A model generated the notes under the pieces. It was not told the origin of the DNA and made no database searches. It saw nothing but the letters and a program-made list of their open reading frames with translations. The translations under genes and the position numbers were made by a program. This document shows positions 33,567 through 42,833 of a stretch of 64,000 nt of DNA, one piece after another (the stretch's first letter is position 1; every line of letters starts with the position of its first letter). Origin of the DNA: Bordetella trematum (GTDB lineage Bacteria > Pseudomonadota > Gammaproteobacteria > Burkholderiales > Burkholderiaceae_B); contig NZ_FKBR01000014.1 of NCBI RefSeq assembly GCF_900078335.1, positions 272 through 64,271 on the forward strand, in the 5' to 3' direction.

Positions 33567-34343
33567 TTAGCCGAAGCGGCCGGTGATGTAATCCTCGGTT
33601 TCCTTGCGCGCGGGCTTGACGAAGATCTGGTCGGTGGCGCCGTACTCCATCAGTTCGCCCAGGTACATGTAGGCGGTGTAGTCGGAGCAGCGCGCCGCCT
33701 GTTGCATGTTGTGGGTCACGATGACGACGGTGTACTCGTGCTTGAGTTCTGCGATCAGTTCTTCGATCTTGGCGGTGGAGATCGGGTCCAGGGCCGAGCA
33801 GGGTTCGTCCAGCAGCAGCACTTCGGGCTTGATGGCCACGCCGCGGGCGATGCACAGACGCTGTTGCTGGCCGCCCGAGAGGCTGTTGCCGCTCTGGTGG
33901 ATCTTGTCCTTGACTTCGTTCCACAGGGCCGCCTTGGTCAGGGCCCACTCGACGCGCTCGTCCATCTCGCCCTTGGACAGCCGCTCGAACAGACGCACGC
34001 CGAAGGCGATGTTGTCGTAGATGCTCATCGGGAACGGCGTGGGCTTCTGGAACACCATGCCGACCTTGGCGCGGATGAGCGAGATATCGGTCTTGGAGGT
34101 GAGCAGGTTTTCGCCGTCGAGCAGGATTTCGCCTTCGGCGCGCTGCCCCGGATAGAGTTCGAACATGCGGTTGAAGGTACGCAGCAGCGTGGACTTTCCG
34201 CAGCCGGACGGGCCGATGAAGGCCGTGACCTTGTTCTCGCGGATCGACATGTTGACGTTGCGAAGCGCGTGGAACTTGCCGTAGTAGAAGTTCAGGTTCT
34301 TGACCTCGAGCTTGGCTCGGGCGGCGGTTGCAGTGTTTTCCAT
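33567..34343 (-). CDS. pstB: Phosphate ABC transporter ATP-binding protein PstB
   Basis: A 258-aa ATPase that drives high-affinity phosphate uptake. Walker A is GPSGCGKST (about 48-56), the signature [14 protein letters not shown] (about 155-168) and Walker [14 protein letters not shown]. It is last of pstS-pstC-pstA-pstB. No phoU follows within the window; the next features are tRNA-Pro and the prophage. Confidence 0.97.
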   Translation of the reverse strand: MENTATAARAKLEVKNLNFYYGKFHALRNVNMSIRENKVTAFIGPSGCGKSTLLRTFNRMFELYPGQRAEGEILLDGENLLTSKTDISLIRAKVGMVFQKPTPFPMSIYDNIAFGVRLFERLSKGEMDERVEWALTKAALWNEVKDKIHQSGNSLSGGQQQRLCIARGVAIKPEVLLLDEPCSALDPISTAKIEELIAELKHEYTVVIVTHNMQQAARCSDYTAYMYLGELMEYGATDQIFVKPARKETEDYITGRFG

Positions 34344-34368
34344 GATTTTCCTTGTGCCGACGCTCGGA

Positions 34369-35226
34369 TTACGACTTGCGGAAGAGGTTGCGGGCGAGGA
34401 TGTTGATGCCCAGCACCAGCAGGGTGATCAACGTCGCGCCTGCCCAGGCGAGGTTGTTCCAGTCCTTGAAGGGGCTGGCGGCATATTGATAGATGACCAC
34501 AGGCAGGTTGGCCATGGGGCCGTTCATGTTCCAGGACATGAACTGGTTGGACAGTGCGGTAAAGAGCAGCGGCGCGGTTTCGCCGGAGATGCGGGCGATG
34601 GCCAGCAGCACGCCGGTGATGATGCCGGTGCGGGCAGCGCGATAGCACACCATGGTGATCATGCGCCACTTGGGGCAGCCCAGGGCGGCAGTGGCTTCGC
34701 GCAGGCTGTTGGGCACCAGCAGCAGCATGTTGTCGGTGGTGCGCACCACGACCGGAATCACCAGGATGGACAGCGCCAGTGCGCCGGCCCAGCCCGAGTA
34801 ATGCCCCACCTGGGCCACATAGACGGCGTAGATGAACAGACCGATGATGATGGACGGCGCCGACAGCAGCACGTCGTTCAAAAAGCGCGTGGCCGGCGCC
34901 AGCCAGCCGCGCTGGCCATACTCGGCCAGGTAGGTGCCGGCCAGGATGCCGATGGGCGTGCCGATCAGGGTGCCCACGCCAGCCATCAGCAGGCTGCCGA
35001 CGATGGCGTTGATGAGCCCCCCGCCCTGCCCCGGCGGCGGCGTGATTTCGGTAAAGAGCGCAAGCGACAGCGCCGGCGCGCCCTTGACCAGCAGGGTCAG
35101 GATGATCCAGAACAGCCAGAACAGGCCAAAGGCGAGCGCGCCCACGGAGATGCCGAGCATCAGGCGATTGACCAGGCGGCGGCGGCGATAGACGCCGTTG
35201 TTCATGTTGAGCAGAGATTGAGCCAT
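34369..35226 (-). CDS. pstA: Phosphate ABC transporter permease PstA
   Basis: A 285-aa inner-membrane permease with about six membrane helices and the EAA-type loop ([18 protein letters not shown], about 185-202) that contacts PstB. It sits 13 bp after PstC and 25 bp before PstB. Confidence 0.96.
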   Translation of the reverse strand: MAQSLLNMNNGVYRRRRLVNRLMLGISVGALAFGLFWLFWIILTLLVKGAPALSLALFTEITPPPGQGGGLINAIVGSLLMAGVGTLIGTPIGILAGTYLAEYGQRGWLAPATRFLNDVLLSAPSIIIGLFIYAVYVAQVGHYSGWAGALALSILVIPVVVRTTDNMLLLVPNSLREATAALGCPKWRMITMVCYRAARTGIITGVLLAIARISGETAPLLFTALSNQFMSWNMNGPMANLPVVIYQYAASPFKDWNNLAWAGATLITLLVLGINILARNLFRKS

Positions 35227-35239
35227 GATGTGCTATGCC

Positions 35240-36253
35240 TTAGGACTTGCGGCCTTCGCCTGCCGACAGGCGCGCCAGCAGCACCTTGGAGAGCGCCAGC
35301 ACGACAGTGGTGATGAGGAACAGAATCAGGCCCAGCTCCAGCAGCGCCGCTTTCTGGATGCCGCCGGCCTCGTTGAATTCGTTGGCCAGCGCCGAGGCAA
35401 TCGAGTTGCCCGGCGAAAACAGCGAGCCCGACCACTGAAAGGCGTTGCCGATCACGAAGGTCACGGCCATGGTCTCGCCCAGGGCCCGCCCCAGGCCCAG
35501 CATGATGCCGCCGATGACGCCCGACTTGGTGTAGGGCAGCACCACTTTCCACATGACCTCCCAGGTCGAGCTGCCCAGACCATAGGCCGACTCTTTGAGC
35601 ATGGCGGGCACCAGCTCGAACACATCGCGCATCACGGCGGCGATGAAGGGAATGATCATGATGGACAGGATCAGCCCGGCCGTGAAGATGCCGATACCGA
35701 ACGGGGGCCCGGCGAACAGGCCGCCGATGACGGGCAGATTGCCCAGCGTGGCGATCATCAGCGGTTGCACGTACTGCTGGAATACCGGCACGAAGACGAA
35801 CAGGCCCCACATGCCGTAGATGATCGAGGGGATGGCCGCCAGCATCTCGACTGCGGTGCCCAGCGGGCGGCGCAGCCAGGCCGGCGAGAGTTCGGTCAGG
35901 AAGATGGCGATGCCGAAAGACACCGGCACCGCGATGATCAGGGCGATGGCCGAGGTCAGCAGGGTGCCGATGATGGGAACCACGGCGCCAAAGTTCTGTT
36001 TGACGGGGTCCCAGTCGTTCAGCCACAGAAAGGACAGGCCGTACTTGCTGAGCGACTCGTGGCTACCGTAGATCAGAGACACCATGATGGCCGCCAGCAA
36101 GATGAACACCAGAAAGGCGAACAGGCGGGTCAGGTTCCGGAAAAGCGCATCCATCAGCGCGTTGTTGTTTGGCTTCATAGGCGTAGGCGTGCCAGTGGTG
36201 GGTTCTGCCTTGCCTTGAGGCAGCGGCGCACTATTATCCATTACCGCGCTCAT
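35240..36253 (-). CDS. pstC: Phosphate ABC transporter permease PstC
   Basis: A 337-aa permease subunit. After a polar N-terminal tail, six or so helices follow, with the EAA loop around [18 protein letters not shown] strong GC-rich hairpin lies between pstS and this gene. Confidence 0.96.
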   Translation of the reverse strand: MSAVMDNSAPLPQGKAEPTTGTPTPMKPNNNALMDALFRNLTRLFAFLVFILLAAIMVSLIYGSHESLSKYGLSFLWLNDWDPVKQNFGAVVPIIGTLLTSAIALIIAVPVSFGIAIFLTELSPAWLRRPLGTAVEMLAAIPSIIYGMWGLFVFVPVFQQYVQPLMIATLGNLPVIGGLFAGPPFGIGIFTAGLILSIMIIPFIAAVMRDVFELVPAMLKESAYGLGSSTWEVMWKVVLPYTKSGVIGGIMLGLGRALGETMAVTFVIGNAFQWSGSLFSPGNSIASALANEFNEAGGIQKAALLELGLILFLITTVVLALSKVLLARLSAGEGRKS

Positions 36254-36305
36254 GGAGGAGCTTTCCTTTCGATGCCATGTCAGGAGAGGGGGGCAGAGAC
36301 AAACA

Positions 36306-36339
36306 CCCGGCGCGCCCGCCGCAAGGCAGGCGCGCCGGG
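36306..36339 (-). promoter_or_regulatory. Intercistronic hairpin between pstS and pstC
   Basis: A perfect 11-bp GC-only stem (36306-36316 with 36329-36339) without a T-run. Such hairpins after a binding-protein gene usually protect its mRNA, so PstS is made in excess of the membrane parts. Confidence 0.7.
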
Positions 36340-36351
36340 TTAAAGGCAGGC

Positions 36352-37389
36352 TTAGTAGACCGCCTTGCCGTCCGTGGTCTGGACAGTCTTCCAGGCAGCA
36401 CGGATCTCATCGGTCACGTTCTGGGGCAGCGGCACGTAGTCCAGCGCTTCAGCCGACTTGGCGCCATTCTTGAAGGCCCAGTCGAAGAACTCCAGCACCG
36501 CGCGGCCCTGGGCCGGCTTGTCCTGGACCTTGTGCACCAGGATGAACGTGGCGGCAGTCACGGGCCAGGATTCGTCGCCCGGCTCGTCGGTCAGCACCAC
36601 GCCCATGCCCGGAGCGCCCTTCCAGTCGGCGTTGGCGGCAGCGGCGGCAAAGGCCTTCTGCTCGGGCTGCACGAACTTGCCAGCCTTGTTCTGCAGCTGC
36701 GTCCAGGCCAGCTTGTTCTGCTTGGCGTAGGCGTACTCGACATAGCCGATCGAGTTCTTCAGCTGACCGACGTAGGCGGCCACGCCTTCGTTGCCCTTGC
36801 CACCCTGGCCGGTGGGCCACTTGACGGCCTTGCCTTCGCCCACGGTGTTCTTCCAGTCGGGCGAGACTTTAGACAGGTAGTTGGTCCAGCCGAAGGTGGT
36901 GCCCGAGCCGTCCGAACGGTGCACGACGATGATGTCGGCCGACGGCAGCTTCAGGTCGGGGTTCAGCGCCTTGATGGCAGCGTCGTCCCACTTCTTGATC
37001 TTGCCCAGGTAGATGTCGCCCAGGACCTTGCCCGAGAGCTTCAACTGGCCCGGCGCCACGCCGTCGACGTTGACGACCGGCACGGTGCCGCCGATCACGG
37101 CGGGGAACTGCAGCAGGCCGGCCTGCTCCAGGTCGGCAGCCTTCATCGGGTCATCCGAAGCGCCGAAATCGACGGTCTTGGCCTTGATCTGCTGCTGGCC
37201 GCCGCCCGAACCGATGGACTGGTAATTCACGGCGTTGCCGGTGGCTGCCTTGTAGTCGGAAGCCCACTTGGCGTAGATGGGGTAGGGGAAGGAGGCGCCG
37301 GCGCCGGTGATATCGGTGGCCTGGGCGGCGAAGACGGCGGCGCTCAGGGCGGCGCCGAGGGAAACTTGCTTGAAGACACGTTTGAACAT
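36352..37389 (-). CDS. pstS: Periplasmic phosphate-binding protein PstS
   Basis: A 345-aa binding protein. The ATG at 37389 follows an AAGGAA ribosome site and gives a signal peptide [20 protein letters not shown] ending AQA. Phosphate-binding loops GAGASFPYP (near residue 27) and [11 protein letters not shown] (about 155-165) are plain. It heads the operon behind a Pho box. Confidence 0.97.
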   Translation of the reverse strand: MFKRVFKQVSLGAALSAAVFAAQATDITGAGASFPYPIYAKWASDYKAATGNAVNYQSIGSGGGQQQIKAKTVDFGASDDPMKAADLEQAGLLQFPAVIGGTVPVVNVDGVAPGQLKLSGKVLGDIYLGKIKKWDDAAIKALNPDLKLPSADIIVVHRSDGSGTTFGWTNYLSKVSPDWKNTVGEGKAVKWPTGQGGKGNEGVAAYVGQLKNSIGYVEYAYAKQNKLAWTQLQNKAGKFVQPEQKAFAAAAANADWKGAPGMGVVLTDEPGDESWPVTAATFILVHKVQDKPAQGRAVLEFFDWAFKNGAKSAEALDYVPLPQNVTDEIRAAWKTVQTTDGKAVY

Positions 37390-37699
37390 TTCGGGTTCCT
37401 TCTGTGCTCTTGGGAAAAGACCTGCGGGCTTGATGCCCATTCTTGGCTGACAGGGCTAATCCTAAACACCCAAAATGACAAGATAGTGACAGTCATATTC
37501 TTCATTTTGTAACTTGCGGGGCGGCGCCCGGCCTGCAGCGACAAGGGCCAATGTAAGCAATAGTCCTAGAACACGCCCATAGACACCAGACCAGTCTTGA
37601 TTAGCGCGGCAAGCTCGCGGCCGAATGAAGCCAAATTGATATGTATGACGCTCAGGCTTTCAACGCCCTCACGCTCATCAGATCAATATTAGAAATACT
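37390..37699. other. Intergenic region between pstS and the autotransporter gene
   Basis: 310 bp shared by two divergent genes. It holds the pstS leader and Pho box on the left. No clear sigma70 promoter, Pho box or strong ribosome site was recognised close to the autotransporter start. Confidence 0.7.
37475..37492 (-). promoter_or_regulatory. Pho box of pstS
   Basis: On the minus strand CTGTCAC, four bases, TTGTCAT: two 7-bp repeats 4 bp apart, the PhoB binding pattern. A TAGGAT -10 follows 10 bases downstream. A further CTGTCAG half lies nearer the gene at 37447-37453. Confidence 0.82.
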
Positions 37700-40510
37700 A
37701 TGCAGCCCAATCTGCCCTTCGGCCCCCCGTCTTTTCGCCCCACCCAGATCGCGCTTTGTCTCTCCCTGCTGATCGGTCCGCCGGTCGTGCATGCCGAGAG
37801 CGACTTTGATGCCAAGATCTCAAACAAAACCTTGGAAATCGCGGGCGAGACGATCCCCACCGAGTTGAAAGACAAGACCAAGGTGCTTTTGCAGGGTGAC
37901 GCACACGTCACCGTCACGAGAGGCACCTGGAATCTCACTTCGGTTACGCTCACCGACAACTTGGACGAGCTGCTCAAGGATGACTCCTCTGATGCCGTAC
38001 TCCTCGATTACCGCACACCCACGCTGACCGTGAAGCAGGCTGGCAAGGTCATGCTGAAAACCCTCGACCTGGAGGGCGGCACGATTCTCGTCACCGACAC
38101 CAATTCCAACATCACCCTCAACGACACCGACAGCGGCGCACTCATCATTGGCAAGAATGAAGGCGCGGGCACGCTTGAGGTCAAAAACGGCGGCTCCGTG
38201 ATCTCTGGCAGCGTCGTCAAACTCACGTCCGGGACGAACGACTTCGCCACCCTGTTGATTGACGGCAAATCGAACGTCACCCTGAACAAAGGCCTGTCCG
38301 CCGAAGGCGGCGGCACCGTCGATATCAAGATCAAGAACGGCGGCAAGCTGACCAGCAAAATAATCGCCAAGCTGGGCTCCGCCACGCACTCGGACGAAAA
38401 CAAGGCCACGACCGTCGTCATCGACGGCAAAAACTCCCAATGGATCCATACCGAAGGGGGTCTCGAGCTGCAAAACAAGGCCAGCGTTCAGCTTTCAAAC
38501 GAGGGAACACTGAATCTCGGCGCCCAGACCCTGAGCCTGACCGGCAAGCAGGCCCGGCTCATCATCGGCGGCAGCGGCAAGCCCGGCGGCACACTGACCG
38601 CGAACCGCCTGGTCTTTTCCTCGGAAACCGAGACGGCCGATACCCAGAAACTGATCTTCAACTATCCGGCCTCCGATGATGGCATCAGCCTGGATTTCAG
38701 CACCACTCTGTCCGGCAAGGGCAAGATCGAGCACAAACAGGGGTCCACCGTCTTCAGCGGCGACAATACGTCGTTCAGCGGCAGCACCACGATCACCGGC
38801 GGCGAGCTTATCGTCTCGAATAAGCTGGGCGGCACCATGGACGTCAGGACCGGCGGCACGCTCGGCATCGTCGGCAGGGGCGAAGTTGGCACGACCACGA
38901 TCCACGAAGGCACCCTGTACGTCATCAATCAGGGCAGGAAGATCAATGGCGACCTGACCATCGACAGCAAGGGCACGCTGGACATCTATCTGCCCAAGAC
39001 CCCTCCGAAAGAGGCCTTGCTGAACGTCACCGGCACCACGACGCTGCAAGCCAACAGCAAGCTGCAGCTTTCGGGGCCTGGCGACGTAACAGTCGACACG
39101 CCCTACCCGCTCCTCAAATCAAAAAAAGTCGAAGGCACTTTCGGCAGCACCACCATATCGAACAACCTGGCCTTCCTGGACACGAAGCTGGACTATGAGG
39201 CTGGCGCCGTGAATCTCACGCTGACACGCCGCGTCGAAAAGCCGAAGGATGCGGGTGGCGAGCCCGCAGTTGTTCCCCCCGAAGGCGGCAAGCCAGATGG
39301 CAATCCCGGCCGCGATGGCGAAAGCCATGCAGGCGGCGGTGGGCAGGGCGGTATGCCCAAGCGCTTTGAAAGTGAAGCGCACAGCCGCAACACCCGCTCG
39401 GTCGCCAACGCACTCGAAGCCCTGCCCGACGGCAACACGCTGCATCAGTTCGTACTGACGCTGCCCGAGGGCAGGCCTGACCTGGTCTTCAAGGCCTTGT
39501 CGGGCGACGCCGCCACCGCGGTCTCCAGCGCCTTGCAACAGACCGCGGTCTCCGCCGTCCAGCAAGTCCCACTCTCCCGCCTGCGCAACAGTCTGCAAGC
39601 CGGCTTGCTCCCCGGCGCCCCTCTCGCGCAAAGCGGCGGCGCCTACCCCGTCTCGGCCCTGCCCTCCTCTGCGGCCCAGCCCCTGTGGGCCCAGACCTTC
39701 GGCTCCTGGCAACGTGACCGCGGCGACAGCAACGGCCCCGCCGACCGCGCCGCGACGGGCGGGCTGTTCATCGGCGCCGATCACGCCCTGGGCGCCGGCT
39801 GGCGCCTGGGTGGCGCACTGGGCTACAGCCATACCCATATCAATGTCGCCGAGCGCTCGGCCAAGGCCAGCATCGACAACTACAGCCTCACCCTGTATGG
39901 CGGCAAGCAATGGCAGACCGGCGCCGGGCAACTCAGCCTCCTGCTCGGCGGCTCCTATACCCTGCACCGCATCCAGAGCGAACGCGATATGGCCCGCATC
40001 GGCCTGGGCAACCCGCTCAAGGCCCGCTACAACGGCAGCACCTCCCAGCTCTTTACTGAAATCGGCCGTGCCTTCCCCCTGACCCAGGGCTACATCGAAC
40101 CCTATCTCGGCGTCAGCCTCAATCGTCTGCGCACCAGCGCCTACACCGAGACAGGTGGCATAGCCGCACTGCGAGGCCAGGCCCAAAGCAGCATCAACCT
40201 CGCCACCACCCTGGGCCTGCGAGCCGGCCACAAGCTGCAGATCGGCGCCAAGGATCTGCAGCTGCGCGCCGGCCTGGCATGGCGTTATACCGGCAAGGAC
40301 CTGACCCCGCGCACCCGGCTGGCCTTCCTGGGCGGCGGGCCCACTTTTACCGTCCAGGGCGTGCCCATCGCGCGCAGTTCGGTCCAGGCCAACCTGGGCG
40401 CCGACCTGGCCGTCAACCGCAACGCCACACTCGGCCTTGGCTATACCGGTGAGTTCGCTTCAAGCTCGCAGCAACACACCGTCACCTTGAACGCCCGCTG
40501 GGCATTCTAG
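37700..40510 (+). CDS. Type Va autotransporter (pertactin-like passenger)
   Basis: A 936-aa surface protein. A signal peptide (about 1-33, hydrophobic IALCLSLLIGPPVV then HAES) is followed by a beta-helix-type passenger rich in Thr, Gly, Lys and Asn with short repeats (about 35-510). A Gly/Pro/charged linker follows (about 515-555), then a conserved NALEALPDGNTLHQF segment, and a 12-strand autotransporter barrel (about 655-936) ending in Phe as required. No RGD motif was seen. The specific adhesin or toxin role is unknown. It is divergent from pstS. Confidence 0.93.
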   Translation: MQPNLPFGPPSFRPTQIALCLSLLIGPPVVHAESDFDAKISNKTLEIAGETIPTELKDKTKVLLQGDAHVTVTRGTWNLTSVTLTDNLDELLKDDSSDAVLLDYRTPTLTVKQAGKVMLKTLDLEGGTILVTDTNSNITLNDTDSGALIIGKNEGAGTLEVKNGGSVISGSVVKLTSGTNDFATLLIDGKSNVTLNKGLSAEGGGTVDIKIKNGGKLTSKIIAKLGSATHSDENKATTVVIDGKNSQWIHTEGGLELQNKASVQLSNEGTLNLGAQTLSLTGKQARLIIGGSGKPGGTLTANRLVFSSETETADTQKLIFNYPASDDGISLDFSTTLSGKGKIEHKQGSTVFSGDNTSFSGSTTITGGELIVSNKLGGTMDVRTGGTLGIVGRGEVGTTTIHEGTLYVINQGRKINGDLTIDSKGTLDIYLPKTPPKEALLNVTGTTTLQANSKLQLSGPGDVTVDTPYPLLKSKKVEGTFGSTTISNNLAFLDTKLDYEAGAVNLTLTRRVEKPKDAGGEPAVVPPEGGKPDGNPGRDGESHAGGGGQGGMPKRFESEAHSRNTRSVANALEALPDGNTLHQFVLTLPEGRPDLVFKALSGDAATAVSSALQQTAVSAVQQVPLSRLRNSLQAGLLPGAPLAQSGGAYPVSALPSSAAQPLWAQTFGSWQRDRGDSNGPADRAATGGLFIGADHALGAGWRLGGALGYSHTHINVAERSAKASIDNYSLTLYGGKQWQTGAGQLSLLLGGSYTLHRIQSERDMARIGLGNPLKARYNGSTSQLFTEIGRAFPLTQGYIEPYLGVSLNRLRTSAYTETGGIAALRGQAQSSINLATTLGLRAGHKLQIGAKDLQLRAGLAWRYTGKDLTPRTRLAFLGGGPTFTVQGVPIARSSVQANLGADLAVNRNATLGLGYTGEFASSSQQHTVTLNARWAF

Positions 40511-40546
40511 GGCCCGGGGCCCTGAGCCCTGGTCAACGGCCAGGGC

Positions 40547-42625
40547 TCAGGGATGGCCCAGTTTCTCCATCAGGTACTGGTGCACATTGAAGGCCGGCCG
40601 GCGGCTCTTCACTCGCGCGTAATCGCCGTCGGGGCGCTGCTGCCAGGAGAGCTGGTTGTCGCGCAGGGCATAAGTGAAGGCTTCGTCGATAACGCGCTTT
40701 TTCAGGGCCTTGTCGTAGACCGGGAAGGCCACCTCGACGCGACGGAAGAAGTTGCGGTCCATCCAGTCGGCTGAGGACAGATAGACGACCTCCTCGCCGT
40801 CGGCATGGAAATAGAACACCCGCGAGTGCTCCAGGAAGCGCCCCACCACCGAGCGCACGCGGATGTTCTCCGACAGCCCGGGCACGCCGGCGCGCAGCGC
40901 GCACACGCCACGCACGATCAGTTCGACCTTCACGCCGGCCTGGCTGGCCTTGTAGAGCTCCTCGATGACCTGCTCTTCGAGCAGCGAATTCATCTTGGCC
41001 ATGATGCGGGCGCGTCGCCCCGCCTTGGCGGCGCGGGCCTCGGCGCGGATCCGCTCGACCATGGTGGTGTGCAGGGTGAAAGGCGATTGCAGCAAAGCCT
41101 TGAGCTCGCGCCGTGCACCCAGTCCGGTGAGCTGGCCGAAGACCTTGTCCATGTCTTCGCACAGGCGCGGGTCGGCCGTCAGCAGGCCGAAATCGGTATA
41201 CAGGCGCGCAGTGCGCGGGTGATAGTTGCCGGTGCCCAGGTGCGCGTAGCGACGCAGGCGGCCCTTTTCGCGCCGCAGCACGAGGGCCATCTTGGCGTGG
41301 GTCTTGTGGGCCACCACGCCATAGACGACGTGCGCGCCCACCTCTTCGAGGCGGGCAGCCCAATTGATGTTGGTCTGCTCGTCAAAGCGGGCCATCAGTT
41401 CCACCACCACCGTCACTTCCTTGCCGGCGCGGGCGGCTGCCAGCAGGATCTGCATCAGCTCGGAGTCCTCGCCGGTGCGGTAGATGGTCTGCTTGATCGC
41501 CATGACGTCCGGATCCAGCGCCGCGGCAGTCAGGAAGTCGATCACGGGCTGGAAAGACTGATAGGGATGGTGCAGCAGTCGGTCACGCTCGGCCACCGCG
41601 GCAAAAAGATCGGCCGGGCGATCGCCCACCCGGTCAAAGGGCGACGGGATAGGGGCCTGATAGCTGGAGAACAGCTGCTCGGGCCGGGTTGCGGCATTGC
41701 ACAGCTGCATCAGGCGCGACAGGTTCACCGGCCCGTTGACGCGATAGGTATCAGCCGGCGTGAGCGAGAACTCGCGCTGCAGAAAAGCCTCCAGGTCCGG
41801 CGGCGTGAGTTTGTCGATTTCCAGGCGCACGGCCGCGCCGAAGTTGCGCTGTGACAGCTCGCCCTGCAAAGCCTGACGCAGGTTGGTGACTTCCTCCTCG
41901 TCGACGAACAGGTCGCTGTTGCGCGTCACGCGCCACTGGTAGCAGCCCAGCATCTGCAGACCGGGGAAGAGCTCGCCCACGAAAGCGCGCAGCAACGAAG
42001 TCAGCAGAATGTAGCCTTCGGGATGGCCGGACAGTTCGCTGGGCATCTTGATCAGGCGGGGCAGTGCGCGCGGGGCCTGCACCACCGCGATCGTGGCCTC
42101 GCGCCCGAAGGCATCGGCGCCCGAGAGCGCCACGATGAAGTTCAGGCTCTTGTTGTAGACGCGCGGAAACGGATGAGCCGGATCCAGACCGATCGGCGTG
42201 AGCAAGGGCATGACGTCGCGCAGGAAGACCTCGTGGGCCCAGGCCTGCTGGGCCTCATCCCACTCGGAAGCATGATGCAGCGCAATACCTTCCTTTTGCA
42301 GGCGTGGCAGGATCTGATCGTTGAGCAGATCGTATTGCCGGCTCACCAGCGCGTGCACGGCGCTCTGCACTTCCTCGAAGGCTTCGTCCGGGGTCCGCCC
42401 GTCCGGGCCGATCACTTTGGGATTCTGTCTTTGCTGTTCTTTCAGGCTGGAAATCCGGATTTCGAAGAACTCATCCAGATTGGAACTGACGATACACACG
42501 TAGCGCAGCCGTTCAAGCAGGGGCGTGGCAGGATTCTCGGCCATCGCCAGCACTCTTTCGTTGAACTTGAGCAGCGACAACTCGCGATTCAGCAGCAAGG
42601 GTTCGTCAGGCAAGCGAATGGCCAT
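40547..42625 (-). CDS. ppk: Polyphosphate kinase 1
   Basis: A 692-aa enzyme making polyphosphate from ATP. The four-domain layout is present: the N-terminal LLNRELSLLKFNERVL opening, the H-domain, and the catalytic C-terminal part with HLGTGNYHPRTARLYTDFGLLT, which contains the phosphorylated His. It is transcribed away from ppx. A Pho-box-like sequence lies 48 bp upstream. Confidence 0.96.
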   Translation of the reverse strand: MAIRLPDEPLLLNRELSLLKFNERVLAMAENPATPLLERLRYVCIVSSNLDEFFEIRISSLKEQQRQNPKVIGPDGRTPDEAFEEVQSAVHALVSRQYDLLNDQILPRLQKEGIALHHASEWDEAQQAWAHEVFLRDVMPLLTPIGLDPAHPFPRVYNKSLNFIVALSGADAFGREATIAVVQAPRALPRLIKMPSELSGHPEGYILLTSLLRAFVGELFPGLQMLGCYQWRVTRNSDLFVDEEEVTNLRQALQGELSQRNFGAAVRLEIDKLTPPDLEAFLQREFSLTPADTYRVNGPVNLSRLMQLCNAATRPEQLFSSYQAPIPSPFDRVGDRPADLFAAVAERDRLLHHPYQSFQPVIDFLTAAALDPDVMAIKQTIYRTGEDSELMQILLAAARAGKEVTVVVELMARFDEQTNINWAARLEEVGAHVVYGVVAHKTHAKMALVLRREKGRLRRYAHLGTGNYHPRTARLYTDFGLLTADPRLCEDMDKVFGQLTGLGARRELKALLQSPFTLHTTMVERIRAEARAAKAGRRARIMAKMNSLLEEQVIEELYKASQAGVKVELIVRGVCALRAGVPGLSENIRVRSVVGRFLEHSRVFYFHADGEEVVYLSSADWMDRNFFRRVEVAFPVYDKALKKRVIDEAFTYALRDNQLSWQQRPDGDYARVKSRRPAFNVHQYLMEKLGHP

Positions 42626-42672
42626 TATTAGGTTCCAAGCAAAGGGACAGCCCGTGGTTTTACTGCAATATC

Positions 42673-42690
42673 ATGACGATTCCATGACTG
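42673..42690 (-). promoter_or_regulatory. Pho-box-like site upstream of ppk
   Basis: On the minus strand CAGTCAT, four bases, TCGTCAT: 7-4-7 spacing with five of seven matches in each half to CTGTCAT. Confidence 0.5.
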
Positions 42691-42779
42691 TCCGCCAGTC
42701 CATAGCAGCTGTCAATTGCGCCCCGGGCCGCGCGCATGACGCCTGCCGTGGCAGGCCGGTCAGGGCAGGCCGGCCAGCG

Positions 42780-42802
42780 CTGTCATATTGAGTCTCTATA
42801 AT
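42780..42802 (+). promoter_or_regulatory. ppx promoter with Pho half-site
   Basis: A consensus -10 TATAAT at 42797-42802. CTGTCAT at 42780-42786 ends 10 bases before it, the same spacing as the Pho box and -10 of pstS. The second upstream half is not recognisable. Confidence 0.55.
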
Positions 42803-42833
42803 CGGGCCAATTACCATCTAAGCCACAAGCAAA

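Noticed and set aside
34300-37512. Long plus-strand frames opposite pstA, pstC and pstS
   Set aside because: Antisense shadows; all three pst genes have clear family motifs.
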